Shown piece by piece: positions 43,627 to 53,749 of a stretch of 64,000 nucleotides of DNA. Under the pieces are notes generated by a model. That model was not told the origin of the DNA. It saw only the letters and a program-made list of their open reading frames with translations, and made no database searches. This DNA is from Phenylobacterium sp. J367. GTDB lineage: Bacteria; Pseudomonadota; Alphaproteobacteria; Caulobacterales; Caulobacteraceae. The stretch is taken from the NCBI RefSeq assembly GCF_024699985.1, contig NZ_JAJONA010000001.1, positions 2,858,501 to 2,922,500 on the forward strand. The letters run 5' to 3'. The position numbers were made by a program, and so were the translations under genes. Position 1 is the first letter of the stretch. Each line of letters starts with the position of its first letter.

Positions 43627-44286
43627 ATGAGACCACCAAAGCAGCCACAGCGCGCTGATGTGCAACCTGAGGAGCGCGTCTACTGGGACCGCGCCGTGCG
43701 CCGCAGGACAGGCGATCCCGTGCCGGAGACCTACGACCTCGGCGCCTACTTCGGGGCGCTGCTCGCAAGCCCGCCGCTCGGGGCCATGGCGAGCGAGATC
43801 GGAGCCTTTTTCCGCAACGCCGGAAACCGCCCCCATACCTACACCCACGCTCAGCGTGAGCTGGTCGATCAGGTGTTCGCCGCCGACTGGAAGACCAATG
43901 TGGTCGCCCACCTGCACATCCAGGACGCCATCTCGGCCGGCGTGCCGATGAGGACCATCAAAGCGTTGCGCTACGGCCGCGAGGAGGACCTCAGCGCCGA
44001 TGAGACGCTGTTGGTCCGCTATATCCGCCAGGTCGTGTCCGGTACGGTCGACGATGCGACCTACGCCGCCGTAGAGGCGCTCGTCGGTTCGGAGCGGGGC
44101 ATCGTCGAATACACCGGCTTCATCCTTTGGCTGCAGTGGATCATGCGGATGATGCAGGCCCTCGACACCGGGACCCATTCCGACGAGGCGATCGACAAGC
44201 TGATCGCGGACATCGAGAGCGGCGCACACAGGTGCCCGGACTACAGGATCGGCACCGCTACCCCGATGAGCCGCTTCGACCGCTAG
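43627..44286 (+). CDS. CMD/AhpD-like protein
   Basis: 219 residues: LGAYFGALLASPPLGAMASE, THAQRELVDQVFAADWKTNV, HLHIQDAISAGVPMRTIKAL and SADETLLVRYIRQVVSGTVD are the helices of the carboxymuconolactone decarboxylase/AhpD fold, without a CxxC. It is related to the gene at 45981 (same order, same length). It probably acts on a small organic acid or lactone, or only shares the fold. First gene of a four-gene plus-strand run. Confidence 0.78.
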   Translation: MRPPKQPQRADVQPEERVYWDRAVRRRTGDPVPETYDLGAYFGALLASPPLGAMASEIGAFFRNAGNRPHTYTHAQRELVDQVFAADWKTNVVAHLHIQDAISAGVPMRTIKALRYGREEDLSADETLLVRYIRQVVSGTVDDATYAAVEALVGSERGIVEYTGFILWLQWIMRMMQALDTGTHSDEAIDKLIADIESGAHRCPDYRIGTATPMSRFDR

Positions 44287-44316
44287 CGCCCACATCCTGG
44301 GAACGAGGTTCACGAC

Positions 44317-45096
44317 ATGAGCAAGCTGAGCATCACCGACCGCGTCCCCGACGAGCTCTCGCCGTTCGATGCGCCGAAGGTGCGCCTGTCCGGCCAGGTC
44401 GCCAGCCGGTGTGTGATCTCCAGTCGCGACTTCACACTCTCCCTTTGGCGGCACCAGCTCGCGGCGGGAGCCGCGCTGACGGTCGATGGACCGGCTGAGG
44501 ACCACGTGTTCTATGTCCTGACGGGCGATATGCGCGTCGGGGCCACGCCGATCGAGCCCGGCGGGGCGGCGTCGATCGGCCGGGGCGCCACCGCGGAACT
44601 GAGCGGCGGGGCGGCCGGTGCGACCCTCCTGCACTTCATAGGCCACGCCGCGACCCGGCCGGACCGAGCCGGCGGCTGCGTGCACCTCATGAGAACGGGC
44701 TGGACGGAGCGCTCCGCGGACCGCCGCCATACCCTCTACTTCGACTCCGGCTGCCCCACCTGCGCGGTGTGGCTGCACAGGTCCGGATCCGGCAGCGGCC
44801 GGTTCGCCGCGCCGCACCATCACACCGAGGACGAGATCATCTGCGTCGTCGAGGGCGACCTCGACCTCGGAACCCGCCGGATCGCGGCCGGCGGCGCTGC
44901 GGCGGTCGGCAGGGAGATGGTCTACAGCTTCACGTCGGGGGAGGCCGGGCTGACCTTCGTCAATTTCCGGCAGGCCGACCCCTTCTTCGTCCCGAAGGAC
45001 GCGAGCCAGAAGGCGCCGGAGAGCGAACGCAAGCTGCTGCGGGCGCGCCTCGAGTCGGCGCGCGCCGAGCGCGAGGCCGGGAGCGCGGCGGGCTAG
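44317..45096 (+). CDS. Two-domain cupin protein
   Basis: 259 residues with two cupin barrels. The first (HQLAAGAALTVDGPAEDHVF to MRVGATPIEPGGAAS) has weak metal motifs. The second has FAAPHHHTEDEIICVVEGDL, with the HxH...E ligands, and LDLGTRRIAAGGAAAVGREM. It ends in a basic helix. It may be a dioxygenase or a binding protein in the pathway. It lies 30 bases after the CMD gene. Confidence 0.78.
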   Translation: MSKLSITDRVPDELSPFDAPKVRLSGQVASRCVISSRDFTLSLWRHQLAAGAALTVDGPAEDHVFYVLTGDMRVGATPIEPGGAASIGRGATAELSGGAAGATLLHFIGHAATRPDRAGGCVHLMRTGWTERSADRRHTLYFDSGCPTCAVWLHRSGSGSGRFAAPHHHTEDEIICVVEGDLDLGTRRIAAGGAAAVGREMVYSFTSGEAGLTFVNFRQADPFFVPKDASQKAPESERKLLRARLESARAEREAGSAAG

Positions 45097-45153
45097 TCCG
45101 CCAGCGGCGGCGCGTATCGCCGCCGCCAACAGCATGAGGGCAGGGGGAAACGC

Positions 45154-45984
45154 ATGAGCAAGGTCGCGATCATTGGCCTGGGCGTCATCGGTTCGGGCGT
45201 GGCCAGGGCGCTCGCCCAGGGCAAGGGCGGCCGGACCTTCGAGGTCGCCGGCTTCGACGTCCGCCAGGAGACGCTCGACGGACTCCGCGACACGGTCCGC
45301 GCGGCGCCTTCGCCGCGGCTGGCCAGCGAGGGCGCCGACGTCGTCCTGGTGGCGGTCATGGATGACGCGCAGGTGCGTGCGGTGCTCGACGGCGCCGACG
45401 GCGTCCTGGCGGCCGCCAGGCTGCCGCGTGCGGTGGCGATCCTCAGCACCGTCACCCTGCCGACCGTGCTGTGGGCGGGCGACACCTGCGCCGCACGGGG
45501 CGTCGCGCTGGTCGACTGCGGCGTGAGCGGCGGACCGCATGCCTTGGCGCACGCGTCGATCACCTCGATGGTCGGGGGCGACGAGGCGGCCTTCGAGATC
45601 GTCCGGCCGGTGATCGACGGCTTTTCGGACCCGACGATCCACTGCGGCCAGCTGGGCAACGGGATGCGGGCGAAGCTGGCGCGCAACCTGATCATCTACA
45701 CCGACTGGATGGTGGCCTGGGAGGGCGCGCGCCTGGCCCGGGCCGCCGGCGTCCCCCTCGACAAGTTCGTCCAGTGTGTCACCGCCAGCGACCGCTGGGT
45801 CCGCCCGCACATGGCGATGGTCTCCGAAGGGACAGGTCTGACCGGCGGCTCGAACGCGGCCACCGCCGCCTACGCCGACAAGGATCTGCGCGCCGCCCTG
45901 GCCCTCGGCGAGGAGCTCGGCCTGAACCTGCCGGCCGCGACGCTGGCCCTCGACCTCTTCCCCGAGGTCGCGGGGCTTCGATGA
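45154..45984 (+). CDS. NAD(P)-dependent beta-hydroxyacid-dehydrogenase-like protein, copy A
   Basis: 276 residues. The Rossmann motif is VAIIGLGVIGSGVARALAQG. The substrate motif is in DCGVSGGPHALAHASITSMV, and the catalytic-type Lys in GNGMRAKLARNLIIYTDWMV. The C-terminal helical domain follows. This is the 6PGDH/3-hydroxyisobutyrate dehydrogenase superfamily. Bases 45445-45814 are identical to part of the paralogue at 58673-59512, whereas the flanks differ. It is translationally coupled to the next CMD-like gene (ATGA). Confidence 0.88.
   Translation: MSKVAIIGLGVIGSGVARALAQGKGGRTFEVAGFDVRQETLDGLRDTVRAAPSPRLASEGADVVLVAVMDDAQVRAVLDGADGVLAAARLPRAVAILSTVTLPTVLWAGDTCAARGVALVDCGVSGGPHALAHASITSMVGGDEAAFEIVRPVIDGFSDPTIHCGQLGNGMRAKLARNLIIYTDWMVAWEGARLARAAGVPLDKFVQCVTASDRWVRPHMAMVSEGTGLTGGSNAATAAYADKDLRAALALGEELGLNLPAATLALDLFPEVAGLR
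45445..45814 (+). repeat. 370-bp identical tract shared by two paralogous dehydrogenases (copy A)
   Basis: Base-by-base comparison with the reverse complement of 58852-59221 shows no difference over 370 bases, while sequence on both sides diverges at once. This points to recent gene conversion or an inverted duplication event within the two coding regions. Confidence 0.9.
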
Positions 45985-46610
45985 GCCGGCTGCCGCCGCT
46001 CCCGGATCGCGAAGCGATCCCCCAGCCGGAACGCGCCGCCTACGATGCGGTGCGCACGCGGCAGGCCGCGCTGTGGAAGGGGTCGGCGCTGGACTCCAAC
46101 GCCTACTTCGGCGCGCTGCTGAACAGCCCGCCGCTGGCGCAGGCCCTCGCCGATCTCGGTCGGGTAGTGCGCGAATCCCAGCTGCGTGGCGCCTTCAGCG
46201 ACGCCGAGCGAGAGCTGGTGGACATGATCCTCAGCGTCGACCTGGACTACTGGACGATCGGACTGCTGCACCTGCCAGACGCACTGGCGGTCGGGGTGCG
46301 CCCCGAGGCGATCCGCGGCCTGGTCGGCGGCGGCGCGGGCCTGACCTCTGACGAGCGGCAGCTCACCCACTTCGTGCGATGCGTAGTGGAGGGAACGGTC
46401 GCGGATCGTGACTACGAGGCGCTCCGCATGCGCCTCGGCGCGCGGGGGGCGGTGGAGTTCACGGGCTTCGTCGGCTTCCTCCTCTGCACCTTTCGCCTTT
46501 GGCAGGCGCTCGGCGTGCCCGACGTGGGCCGGGCGGCGTTCGACGACGCCCTTGCCCGCCTCCTGGACGCGGAGGCGACCCTGCCGGACCCCGCAGCGCG
46601 CCGCGGATAG
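45981..46610 (+). CDS. CMD/AhpD-like protein
   Basis: 209 residues: SNAYFGALLNSPPLAQALAD, FSDAERELVDMILSVDLDYW, LPDALAVGVRPEAIRGLVGG and EFTGFVGFLLCTFRLWQALG. It parallels the protein at 43627 (FGALL-SPPL; RELVD; DA---GV--; EFTGF/EYTGF). No CxxC is present. The ATG overlaps the preceding stop. It ends one base before a predicted operator. Confidence 0.75.
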   Translation: MSRLPPLPDREAIPQPERAAYDAVRTRQAALWKGSALDSNAYFGALLNSPPLAQALADLGRVVRESQLRGAFSDAERELVDMILSVDLDYWTIGLLHLPDALAVGVRPEAIRGLVGGGAGLTSDERQLTHFVRCVVEGTVADRDYEALRMRLGARGAVEFTGFVGFLLCTFRLWQALGVPDVGRAAFDDALARLLDAEATLPDPAARRG

Positions 46611-46629
46611 ATCAAACAATCGTTTGGTG
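46611..46629 (+). promoter_or_regulatory. Putative operator (site 2)
   Basis: ATCAAACAATCGTTTGGTG directly after the CMD stop. It matches site 3 at 17 of 19 bases and contains an inverted pair CAAAC-N4-GTTTG. Confidence 0.55.
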
Positions 46630-46830
46630 TCTTTTCCCTGGCGCGCAGGCCGGATTCTGGCATCGGCGCCTTGATCCCGGCGGCGCAGGCGCGCCGTCGC
46701 AGGTCATAGGCCACGGTAATAGAACAAGAAAAACGACAAGTGGAGCGGTCGACCTGCGGGCCGGTCGCCGTCGCCCAGCTGTCGGCGTCCATGGGGAAGG
46801 CCCCGGTCTCAAGCCAAAATTTGGCACTGG

Positions 46831-46849
46831 ATCAACCATTCGTTTGGTG
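46831..46849 (+). promoter_or_regulatory. Putative operator (site 3)
   Basis: ATCAACCATTCGTTTGGTG, 63 bases upstream of the MFS start. Together with site 2 it brackets the 300-base non-coding gap 46611-46911, which holds no gene I can support. It probably controls the MFS/TonB/PhyH/ECH run. Confidence 0.55.
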
Positions 46850-46911
46850 GTTAATTGTGATTAACGTGCTGCAAACGGACCGCCAGTGTCCGACGCGGGC
46901 AGGGGAGTGGA

Positions 46912-48392
46912 ATGGCCGAGGAAACCGTCGGAGCCCTAGGGGTGGCCGCAAGGCCGGGCCGGTTCGCCAGCGTCTTCCGGCGCGGCGCCATCGACCGCCT
47001 TTCGATCGGGCAGCTCATGGCCTACGGGCTGCCGGCGATCCCGCTCCAGGCCATGGTCCTGCCCATCGGCTTGTTCCTGGCGCCCTTCTTCACTGGCGAG
47101 CTGGGCGTCTCGATGACGACCTGGGCGCTGGTGCTGGGACTGGCCCGCGCAATCGATATCGCCACCGACCCGATCATCGGGATGGTCTGCGACCGGCTTC
47201 CGAGCCGCTGGGGCCGGCGCCGCCACTGGGTGGTGATCGCCACCCCGCTGGCGATGATCGGCTGCGCGCTGCTGTTCACGCCCGACCAATTCATCGCCAG
47301 GCCGACCTTCTGGTACCTGTTGACCGCGACGCTGCTGTTCAACTTCGCGACCACCCTGCAGAACCTGAACCTGTCGGCCTGGGGCGGCGAGCTGTCCTCG
47401 GACTACGCCGAGCGGACGCGGATCATGGGCTGGCGCTATGTGATGGTGGCCGTCGCCAGCCTGATGGCGTTCGGCCTGCCGGCCATCCTCGAGTGGGTCC
47501 ATCCAAACCCGACCACGGGCGACAAGCTCAGGGTGCTGATGTGGACGTCGGTGATCCTGATGCCAATCACGACGTTCCTGGCGGTCACCCTCGTGCCGGA
47601 ACGACCGGGCGACGCGCTCGCCCCACGGCCCTCGTTCACCGTGCGGGAAATTCTCGCGACGCTGAAGCGGATGTTCACCAACAAGTACCTCGGCTGGCTG
47701 GTCCTGGTCGCCCTGCTGCAGGCCGGTCCGACGGCGGTGAAGGGCGCCCTGTTCGTCTTCTACGTCTCCTACGTCATGAAGGCGCCGGGGCTCGTCGCGA
47801 CGCTTCTCCTGGCCGTCTACACCGCCACCATGATCGCCACCCCGATCTGGATGCGGCTCGCGAAGGGACATGAGAAGCACCGCCTCCTGGCTGTCGCCAT
47901 CCTGCTCTACGGCTGCTCACAGGCCTCGATGATCTTCTGGGGCCCGGACCAGCTCCTGTTCTTCGTCTGCGCCATCGCCCTGAACGGCGCGATGAATTCC
48001 GGGCCGGCCTTCCTGATGCAGTCGATCATGGCCGACGTGGTCGATTCCGACACCGTCATCAGCGGCCGCCAGCAGACCGGCGCATTTTTCGCGATGCTCG
48101 AGACCACCACCAAGCTGGCGCCCACCCTCGTGGTGGTCGCGATCTTCCCGCTGCTGCAGATCTGGGGCTTCGATCCGACGGGGAAGAGCAACACGCCGGA
48201 GTCGCTGTCGACCCTGCGGCTGACCTTCGCCCTCGCGCCGACCATCCCGGTCCTGCTGGCCGGGCTGCTGCTCTGGAACTTCCCGCTCGGCTCAAAGCGC
48301 CAGGGCGAACTCCGGGCTCAGATCGACGCCGCGCGGCTGCGCGCGCCAGGGCCGCGTCCGGCGGCGCTACCGGCCCCGAGGGCAGGTCATGA
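46912..48392 (+). CDS. MFS sugar/solute:cation symporter-type transporter, C-terminal frame error
   Basis: About 490 residues with 12 hydrophobic segments. IDRLSIGQLMAYGLPAIPLQ, DIATDPIIGMVCDRLPSRWG and RRRHWVVIATPL match the GPH (melibiose-carrier-like) family. MQSIMADVVDSDTVISGRQQ, then TGAFFAML, is also typical. It imports a pathway substrate through the inner membrane. The frame runs without a stop into the TonB-receptor gene; a one-base change in the CCCC near 48373 would end it at the TGA 48390-48392, which I take as the true end. Confidence 0.85.
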
Positions 48393-48456
48393 CACCCGAG
48401 GGACGCACGCTCGGCCAAGCCAACATCAATCAAGATCGCAAGATCGCGGGGGAAAC

Positions 48457-50786
48457 ATGAAACACCTAGAGAAGCTGCAGTGGTTCGGCGCGTCTTCGGC
48501 AGTGCTGGCTTTCGCCCTCGGTTTCGCCCCGGCGGCCCAGGCTCAGTCAGCTGTCACGGCCGTCGCCCCGACCGAGGTCGGCGAGGTGATGGTCACCGGC
48601 CGCAAGCGCGCCCAGGCCGAAGTGCTGCAGGAGACGCCGATATCGGCCACCGCGGTGACCGCCCAGCAGATCGAGGCGGCCCACGCCGTCGACCTGATCG
48701 ATGTCGGTCGGCTCACGCCGGGCGTGTCCTTCCAGCAGGCCAACAGCGCCTACTACAACGACTTCCAGATGCGCGGCATGGGCAATGCGGGGACCTCGCC
48801 CCAGGACGAGCCGCCCGTCGGGATCATCTACGACGGCATCTATCTGGGCACCGGCACCGGGGCCAACCTCGACCTCTTCGACGTGCAGGACGTGTCGATT
48901 CTGAGGGGCCCGCAGGGCACGCTGTTCGGCCGCAATGTCACGGGCGGCGCGGTGGTCATCACCACCAACGCGCCGACGTTCTCGAACTCAGGAGAGGTCA
49001 GCGCCAGCTACGGCCGGTTCGGAGACTACGAAGGCACTGCGGTCCTCAATGGCCCGCTCTGGGGCGACGTGGTGGCCGGGCGGCTTTCCCTTCGGATGCT
49101 GCACAACGGTGGCTGGGCGAAGAACCCCAACAAAGGGCGCAATGTCGGCGAGAACGACGACGCGATGATCCCGCGGCGCCCTGATCATCAGGCCGACCGA
49201 CGACCTCGACATCAGCGTGAAACTCGTCCACCAGTTCATCGAGGGGGGACGCCCAGCCGGTGCGCGGCCTGGCGCCCAGCACGGCTCCTGCGTCGCCCCT
49301 CGTCCCCGTGCCGATCTTCACCTATCCGACTGCTCGGGGGGCCATGACGCCCACGGATTTCTGGACCGTCACCAACCCCGGCAACAGTGTCCAGAAGATC
49401 GCGACCTTCAGCGCGATCGGCGAGGTGAACTGGCACGTCCTCGGGGGCGTCGCGACCTTCCTCCAGGGCCACCGCAAGGTGAAGAGCTCCAGCGACCAGA
49501 ACTTCGACGGCACCCCGGCGGAATCCTTCCGTTCGTCCGGCCACTACTACCAGTGGCAGGACAGCACCGAAATCCGGTTCGCTCAGGAGATCGGCCGGTT
49601 CAACTACACGGTGGGGGCCTACTATTTCCTCACGTGGCTGGACTCCGCGCAGCGTCGGACCCTGCGGAGCAACATCTTCTCAACCTCGGCCGCAGTGAAC
49701 CCGATCTGCGCGACCAACCGGAACAACACCACCCCGCTCTGCGTCACCGGCTCCACCTTCGCTGACAACGTCCAGCGCGCCTACCAAACGACCTGGAGCA
49801 CGGCCCTCTTCGCCGAGGGAGATTACAGCATCACCGACCAGCTGGTCCTCACCTTGGGTATCCGCCAGACCCGGGAGCACAAGCGCTCCGTCGTCGCGGG
49901 CTTCACCCCGATCCAGAACTTCGGGGACTGCACGGTCTCCCATTCGGCCTGCCGCTTCGGGCCGACGCGGACCTATGCAGCCAGCAATGTCTCCCCGAAG
50001 GTGGGGCTCTCCTACACCATCTCCCAGGACCACTTGGTGTTCGGGTCGGTCACCACGGGCTTCAGGAGCGGCGGCTACGCGTTGCGCGGCGCGGCCCTGA
50101 CCTTCGCGCCCTATGCCGCCGAGGAGGTGACGGCCTACGAGCTCGGCTCGAAGAACGACTTCCTCGGCAATCGCCTTCGGTTGAACGGCACCGTGTTCCT
50201 GAACAAGTACAAGGACCTGCAGAGGACTGTCACCCAGCAGGACCCGCAAATCGGCATCATCCAGTCGACCTTCAACGCGGCCACCGCGACCATCTACGGC
50301 GTCGAGCTTGAGGCCGTGGCGAACATCACCGAGAACTGGAGCCTCAACGCCGTCTACGGCTATGTGCACGCCCAGTACGACTCATTCGACGGCCTCACGA
50401 ACGCCGCGGGCGTCTACACGGCCTATGCGCCGGTCTCCGATCTGAAGTTCAACCGCGTGCCGGACACCACTGCCGGGCTGAGCCTCAACTACAGTTCCCC
50501 GGTGGGGGACTTGGGCAGGGTCGCGGCACGCCTCGGTGCGTCCTACACGAGCGGCTACTTCTTCGACGACGTCAACACGCCGACCAACCGCAACGGCGCC
50601 TACACCCTGGTGGACGCGAGCGTCGCCTTCACCTCGGCGGACGAGCTGTGGACCGTGCAGGTCTACGGCAAGAACCTCACCGAGGAGGAGTACGCCCAGG
50701 CCGGCGCCAACCTCGGAGGGAACGGCCAGAACTTCTACATCGGCAAGCCCATGACCTACGGGATCAAGCTCACGCGCGAGTTCTAG
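48457..50786 (+). CDS. TonB-dependent outer-membrane receptor, two frameshifts
   Basis: A signal peptide (SAVLAFALGFAPAAQAQ) precedes the TonB box region EVGEVMVTGRKRAQAEVLQE and the plug (DVSILRGPQGTLFGRNVTGG). The frame breaks at a CCC near 49171 and a six-G run at about 49239-49244, then the barrel continues (SSGHYYQWQDSTEIRFAQEI; LVFGSVTTGFRSGGYALRGA) to the aromatic C-terminus GIKLTREF. About 775 residues, normal length. It takes up a large or poorly soluble substrate with TonB energy. Both shifts look like run-length errors. Confidence 0.9.
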
Positions 50787-50873
50787 TCCGCATTCCGCGG
50801 GCCACCGCCTACCGCCCCTTCGGCAGCCGAGACCCTTGTCGGGGGAGCACCACAGAGCATCGGAGGAAGCAGC

Positions 50874-51725
50874 ATGAATGCCCCGGCCAAGCTTGATGAC
50901 GCGTACGAGGATCTTTCCCCGCTGATCGGCGACGTCACCGACGACCATGTGGAGGCCTTCTGGCGCGACGGTGTCGTGCACATCCCCGGCTTCGTGAAAC
51001 CGGAGCTCTGCGAGGAGGTGATCAAGCACTTCATGGCTTGGAGCGGCATGCGCTGGAAGGAGTGGCCCAGCGATCCCGCCGAGCAGAAGGCGTTCGTCGC
51101 GGCGGTGGAAGGCGCATTCAACAAGCCGAAGCGCACCTTCGGGATCCGCCAGGAAGACCCCTGGATGTTCAACTACGTCGCCCAGCGCAAGTTCGGGGAG
51201 GCGGCCGCGCGCCTGCTCAAGGTGCCTTCGGTGAAGATCCTCTCCGAGACGCTGCATGTGAAGCAGCCGGCGAGCTCAGGTCTGAGCAAGCCGCTCGTCT
51301 GGCATCAGGACTTCCCGAGCCTGCCCATCGATCGCGCCGAGGCCGTCCAATTCTGGTGCGCCCTCGTCGACGTAACCCCGGACATGGGCCCCATGACCCA
51401 CCTCAAGGGATCGCACCGCTCGATGCCGGGCGGGATGGTGGCCGAGCTGGGTGAGGACGCCCGGGAACTCTATCCGGAGCTGTTCAAGGAGTACAAGCCG
51501 ACGAAGATCGTACCGCTCAGCCAGGGGACCGCGGTGTTCCACCACGGGCTGACGTGGCACTGCTCGGGGATCAACAAGACGGACCGTGTCCGCTGGGCGA
51601 TGTCGAGCTACCGGATCTCGACACGCTGCCGCTACACCGGCCAGGCCAACTACAACACCGACGGTCTCGGCCTGACGCCGCGCGAGTTCCTGGATCACCC
51701 CAATTTCCCGACGGTCTACCCCTGA
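50874..51725 (+). CDS. Phytanoyl-CoA dioxygenase family protein (PhyH), copy 1
   Basis: 283 residues. The Fe(II) ligands are in VWHQDFPSLPIDRAEAVQFW (His-x-Asp) and the distal His in VFHHGLTWHCSGINKTDRVR, with the Arg that would hold 2-oxoglutarate in TDRVRWAMSSYR. Family members hydroxylate acyl-CoA or small molecules using 2-oxoglutarate and O2. It is related to the protein at 60047-60863. It lies between the TonB receptor and the enoyl-CoA hydratase on the same strand. Confidence 0.88.
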   Translation: MNAPAKLDDAYEDLSPLIGDVTDDHVEAFWRDGVVHIPGFVKPELCEEVIKHFMAWSGMRWKEWPSDPAEQKAFVAAVEGAFNKPKRTFGIRQEDPWMFNYVAQRKFGEAAARLLKVPSVKILSETLHVKQPASSGLSKPLVWHQDFPSLPIDRAEAVQFWCALVDVTPDMGPMTHLKGSHRSMPGGMVAELGEDARELYPELFKEYKPTKIVPLSQGTAVFHHGLTWHCSGINKTDRVRWAMSSYRISTRCRYTGQANYNTDGLGLTPREFLDHPNFPTVYP

Positions 51726-51769
51726 GGCGAGGCCTCGGGTCGGAAGCAACAGGATGCCTGGAGGCAATC

Positions 51770-52630
51770 GTGGCCAAGGATGTTGAAGAGAACGTGGACG
51801 ACGGCGTGGTGGTCGGCGCCTACACCGAGAAGCGCGGCCCGGTCGGCTGGATCATCATGCGCGACTACGACAAGACGTCGAACCAGTCGTTGAGGGCGAA
51901 GAAGTATACCCACATCATGCACGCCGTGGGCCAGGCCCTCCACGACTTCCGGCACGACCCGGAGGTGCGCTGCATCGTGCTGACCGGGGAGAACGACGGC
52001 GAGTTCTATCGCGTGGCGCGCGGCAGGTCCTATGACGACAAGGGCAACCGTGACCGCCTCAACCCGATCAAGCGCGGTGCCCCCATCGGCTTCAGCGCGC
52101 CGAACGCCATGGAGCTCTTCGCCCTGATCGAGAAGCCGATCATCGCGCGGGTGAACGGCGACACCATCGGTCTCGGCCAGGCCTTCTTCTGGGGCTGCGA
52201 CATCATCATCGCCCGCGAGGACGCGATCATCTCGGATGTCCATACGGGCATGCAGACGGTGGTGGACTCCAACGGCGAGGTCCGCGGCTTCCCCTGGGCG
52301 GTCACGCCCGGCGACGGCGCGCAGTCGTTCCTGGCCATGTTCATGCCCCCGACGCTCATGAAGGAGTACCTGTTCACCTCGCCGGTCTGGTCGATGAAGC
52401 GGCTGGAACAGATGAACATCGTCAACTATGCGGTGCCCGCCGACCAGCTGGACGCCAAGGTCGACGAGATGGTCGAGAAGATCCTCAAGCGCCCGTCGTT
52501 CGTCCTGGCCCACGCCAAGCGCGTGGCCCAGAAGCGCCTGATCGAGAACTGGAACCTGCACCAGGACCTCGCCATGGCCTACGAGCACCTGGACTTCTTC
52601 ACCCACGCCGCCCAAGGCGCCATGGACTGA
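51770..52630 (+). CDS. Enoyl-CoA hydratase/isomerase family protein
   Basis: 286 residues from GTG 51770. CIVLTGENDGEFYRVARGRS is the oxyanion-hole region, FALIEKPIIARVNGDTIGLG the second (GxG replaced by GDTIGLGQ), and DIIIAREDAIISDVHTGMQT the strand preceding the active site. The C-terminal helices (QKRLIENWNLHQDLAMAYEH) are typical of the crotonase fold. It would hydrate or isomerise a CoA thioester in the pathway. An inverted-repeat terminator follows. Confidence 0.85.
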   Translation: MAKDVEENVDDGVVVGAYTEKRGPVGWIIMRDYDKTSNQSLRAKKYTHIMHAVGQALHDFRHDPEVRCIVLTGENDGEFYRVARGRSYDDKGNRDRLNPIKRGAPIGFSAPNAMELFALIEKPIIARVNGDTIGLGQAFFWGCDIIIAREDAIISDVHTGMQTVVDSNGEVRGFPWAVTPGDGAQSFLAMFMPPTLMKEYLFTSPVWSMKRLEQMNIVNYAVPADQLDAKVDEMVEKILKRPSFVLAHAKRVAQKRLIENWNLHQDLAMAYEHLDFFTHAAQGAMD

Positions 52631-52653
52631 CCCCGCGAAGGCGGAAGGGCGCG

Positions 52654-52689
52654 GCGCCCCGGCTCCTGCAGAAGGGGCCGGGGCGCTTC
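52654..52689. terminator. Hairpin terminator between convergent genes
   Basis: A perfect 10-base stem, GCGCCCCGGC (52654-52663) with GCCGGGGCGC (52677-52686), and a short T-rich start downstream. It sits between the hydratase (plus) and aldo/keto reductase (minus) stops, so it may serve both. Confidence 0.65.
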
Positions 52690-52711
52690 CGTGTCGGCGC
52701 CGCCTCGGGGG

Positions 52712-53689
52712 TCAGGCCGGTTCCGCCGCGGCCGCCCGGGCGGGCGCGCTGGCCGCATCGAGCCGGGCGATCGCCGCGGCGTCGAGCTTCAGTTCGGCCG
52801 CCGCGACCAGCTCGGCGAGCTGTCCGGGCGTGGTGGCGCTGGCGATCGGCGAGGTGACGCTGGGGCGGGCGATCAGCCAGGCCAGGGCGACCTGACCCGG
52901 GGTGGCGCCGGCCTCGGCCGCGATCGCGTCGAGCGCCCCGAGGATCCGCAGGCCGCGGGCGTCGAGGTACTTCGCCACCCGTTCGCCGCGCGGGCTCTTT
53001 CCCAGGTCCGCCTCCGAGCGGTACTTGCCCGTCAGGAAGCCGCTCGCCAGCGACCAGTAGTTGATCACGCCGATCCCCTCGGCCCGGCACAGGTCCTCGA
53101 GAGGGCCTTCGAACTCCTCGCGGTCATGGAGGTTGTACAGCGGCTGCAGGCTTTCGTAGCGGGGCAGGCCGGCCCCGCTCGAGGCCCGGAGCGACTCCGC
53201 CAGCCGTTCCGCCGTCAGGTTGGAGGCCCCGATGGCGCGCACCTTTCCGGCCCGGATCAGCGGCTCGTAGGCGGCCAGGGTCTCCTCGAACGGCGTCTCG
53301 GGATCGTCGAAATGCGACTGGTAGAGGTCGACATAGTCGGTCTGCAGCCGGCGCAGGGAGGCCTCGATCGCCTCGTTGATATAGGCCCGAGACAGCCCCT
53401 TCTTCCCGCCGGGCATCTCCATGCCGACCTTGGTCGCGATGACCACGTCGTCGCGCCGGCCGCGGGCCTTCAGCCACCGTCCGATGATGGTCTCGGACTC
53501 GCCGCCGGCATTGCCCTCCACCCAGGTTGAGTAGGCGTCCGCCGTGTCGATGAAGTTCATGCCGGCGTCGACCCACTGGTCGAGCAGGCGGAAGGACGTC
53601 GGCTCGTCGATCGTCCAGCCGAAGACGTTGCCCCCGAAGCAGAGCGGGCTGACCTCGAGGTCGGTGCGGCCGAGGCGATTGAACTTCAT
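52712..53689 (-). CDS. Aldo/keto reductase
   Basis: 325 residues from ATG 53689. It begins MKFNRLGRTDLEVSPLCFGG and has NFIDTADAYSTWVEGNAGGE (Asp and Tyr of the active site), VVIATKVGM (Lys), VDLYQSHFDDPETPFEETLA (His) and INYWSLASGFLTGKYR. It reduces a carbonyl with NADPH. The gene is intact, unlike many neighbours. It is divergent from the MATE gene with a predicted operator in the gap. Confidence 0.92.
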   Translation of the reverse strand: MKFNRLGRTDLEVSPLCFGGNVFGWTIDEPTSFRLLDQWVDAGMNFIDTADAYSTWVEGNAGGESETIIGRWLKARGRRDDVVIATKVGMEMPGGKKGLSRAYINEAIEASLRRLQTDYVDLYQSHFDDPETPFEETLAAYEPLIRAGKVRAIGASNLTAERLAESLRASSGAGLPRYESLQPLYNLHDREEFEGPLEDLCRAEGIGVINYWSLASGFLTGKYRSEADLGKSPRGERVAKYLDARGLRILGALDAIAAEAGATPGQVALAWLIARPSVTSPIASATTPGQLAELVAAAELKLDAAAIARLDAASAPARAAAAEPA

Positions 53690-53749
53690 GGCGGGCGTTC
53701 CCTGAGCTGCTGATGCGTCCGCCCCTTCTACCATCCGCATCTACCTCGA

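Noticed and set aside
43513..45810. A 765-codon minus-strand frame across the CMD, cupin and dehydrogenase genes
   Set aside because: Its translation is low-complexity and mirrors the real plus-strand genes; no motif supports it.
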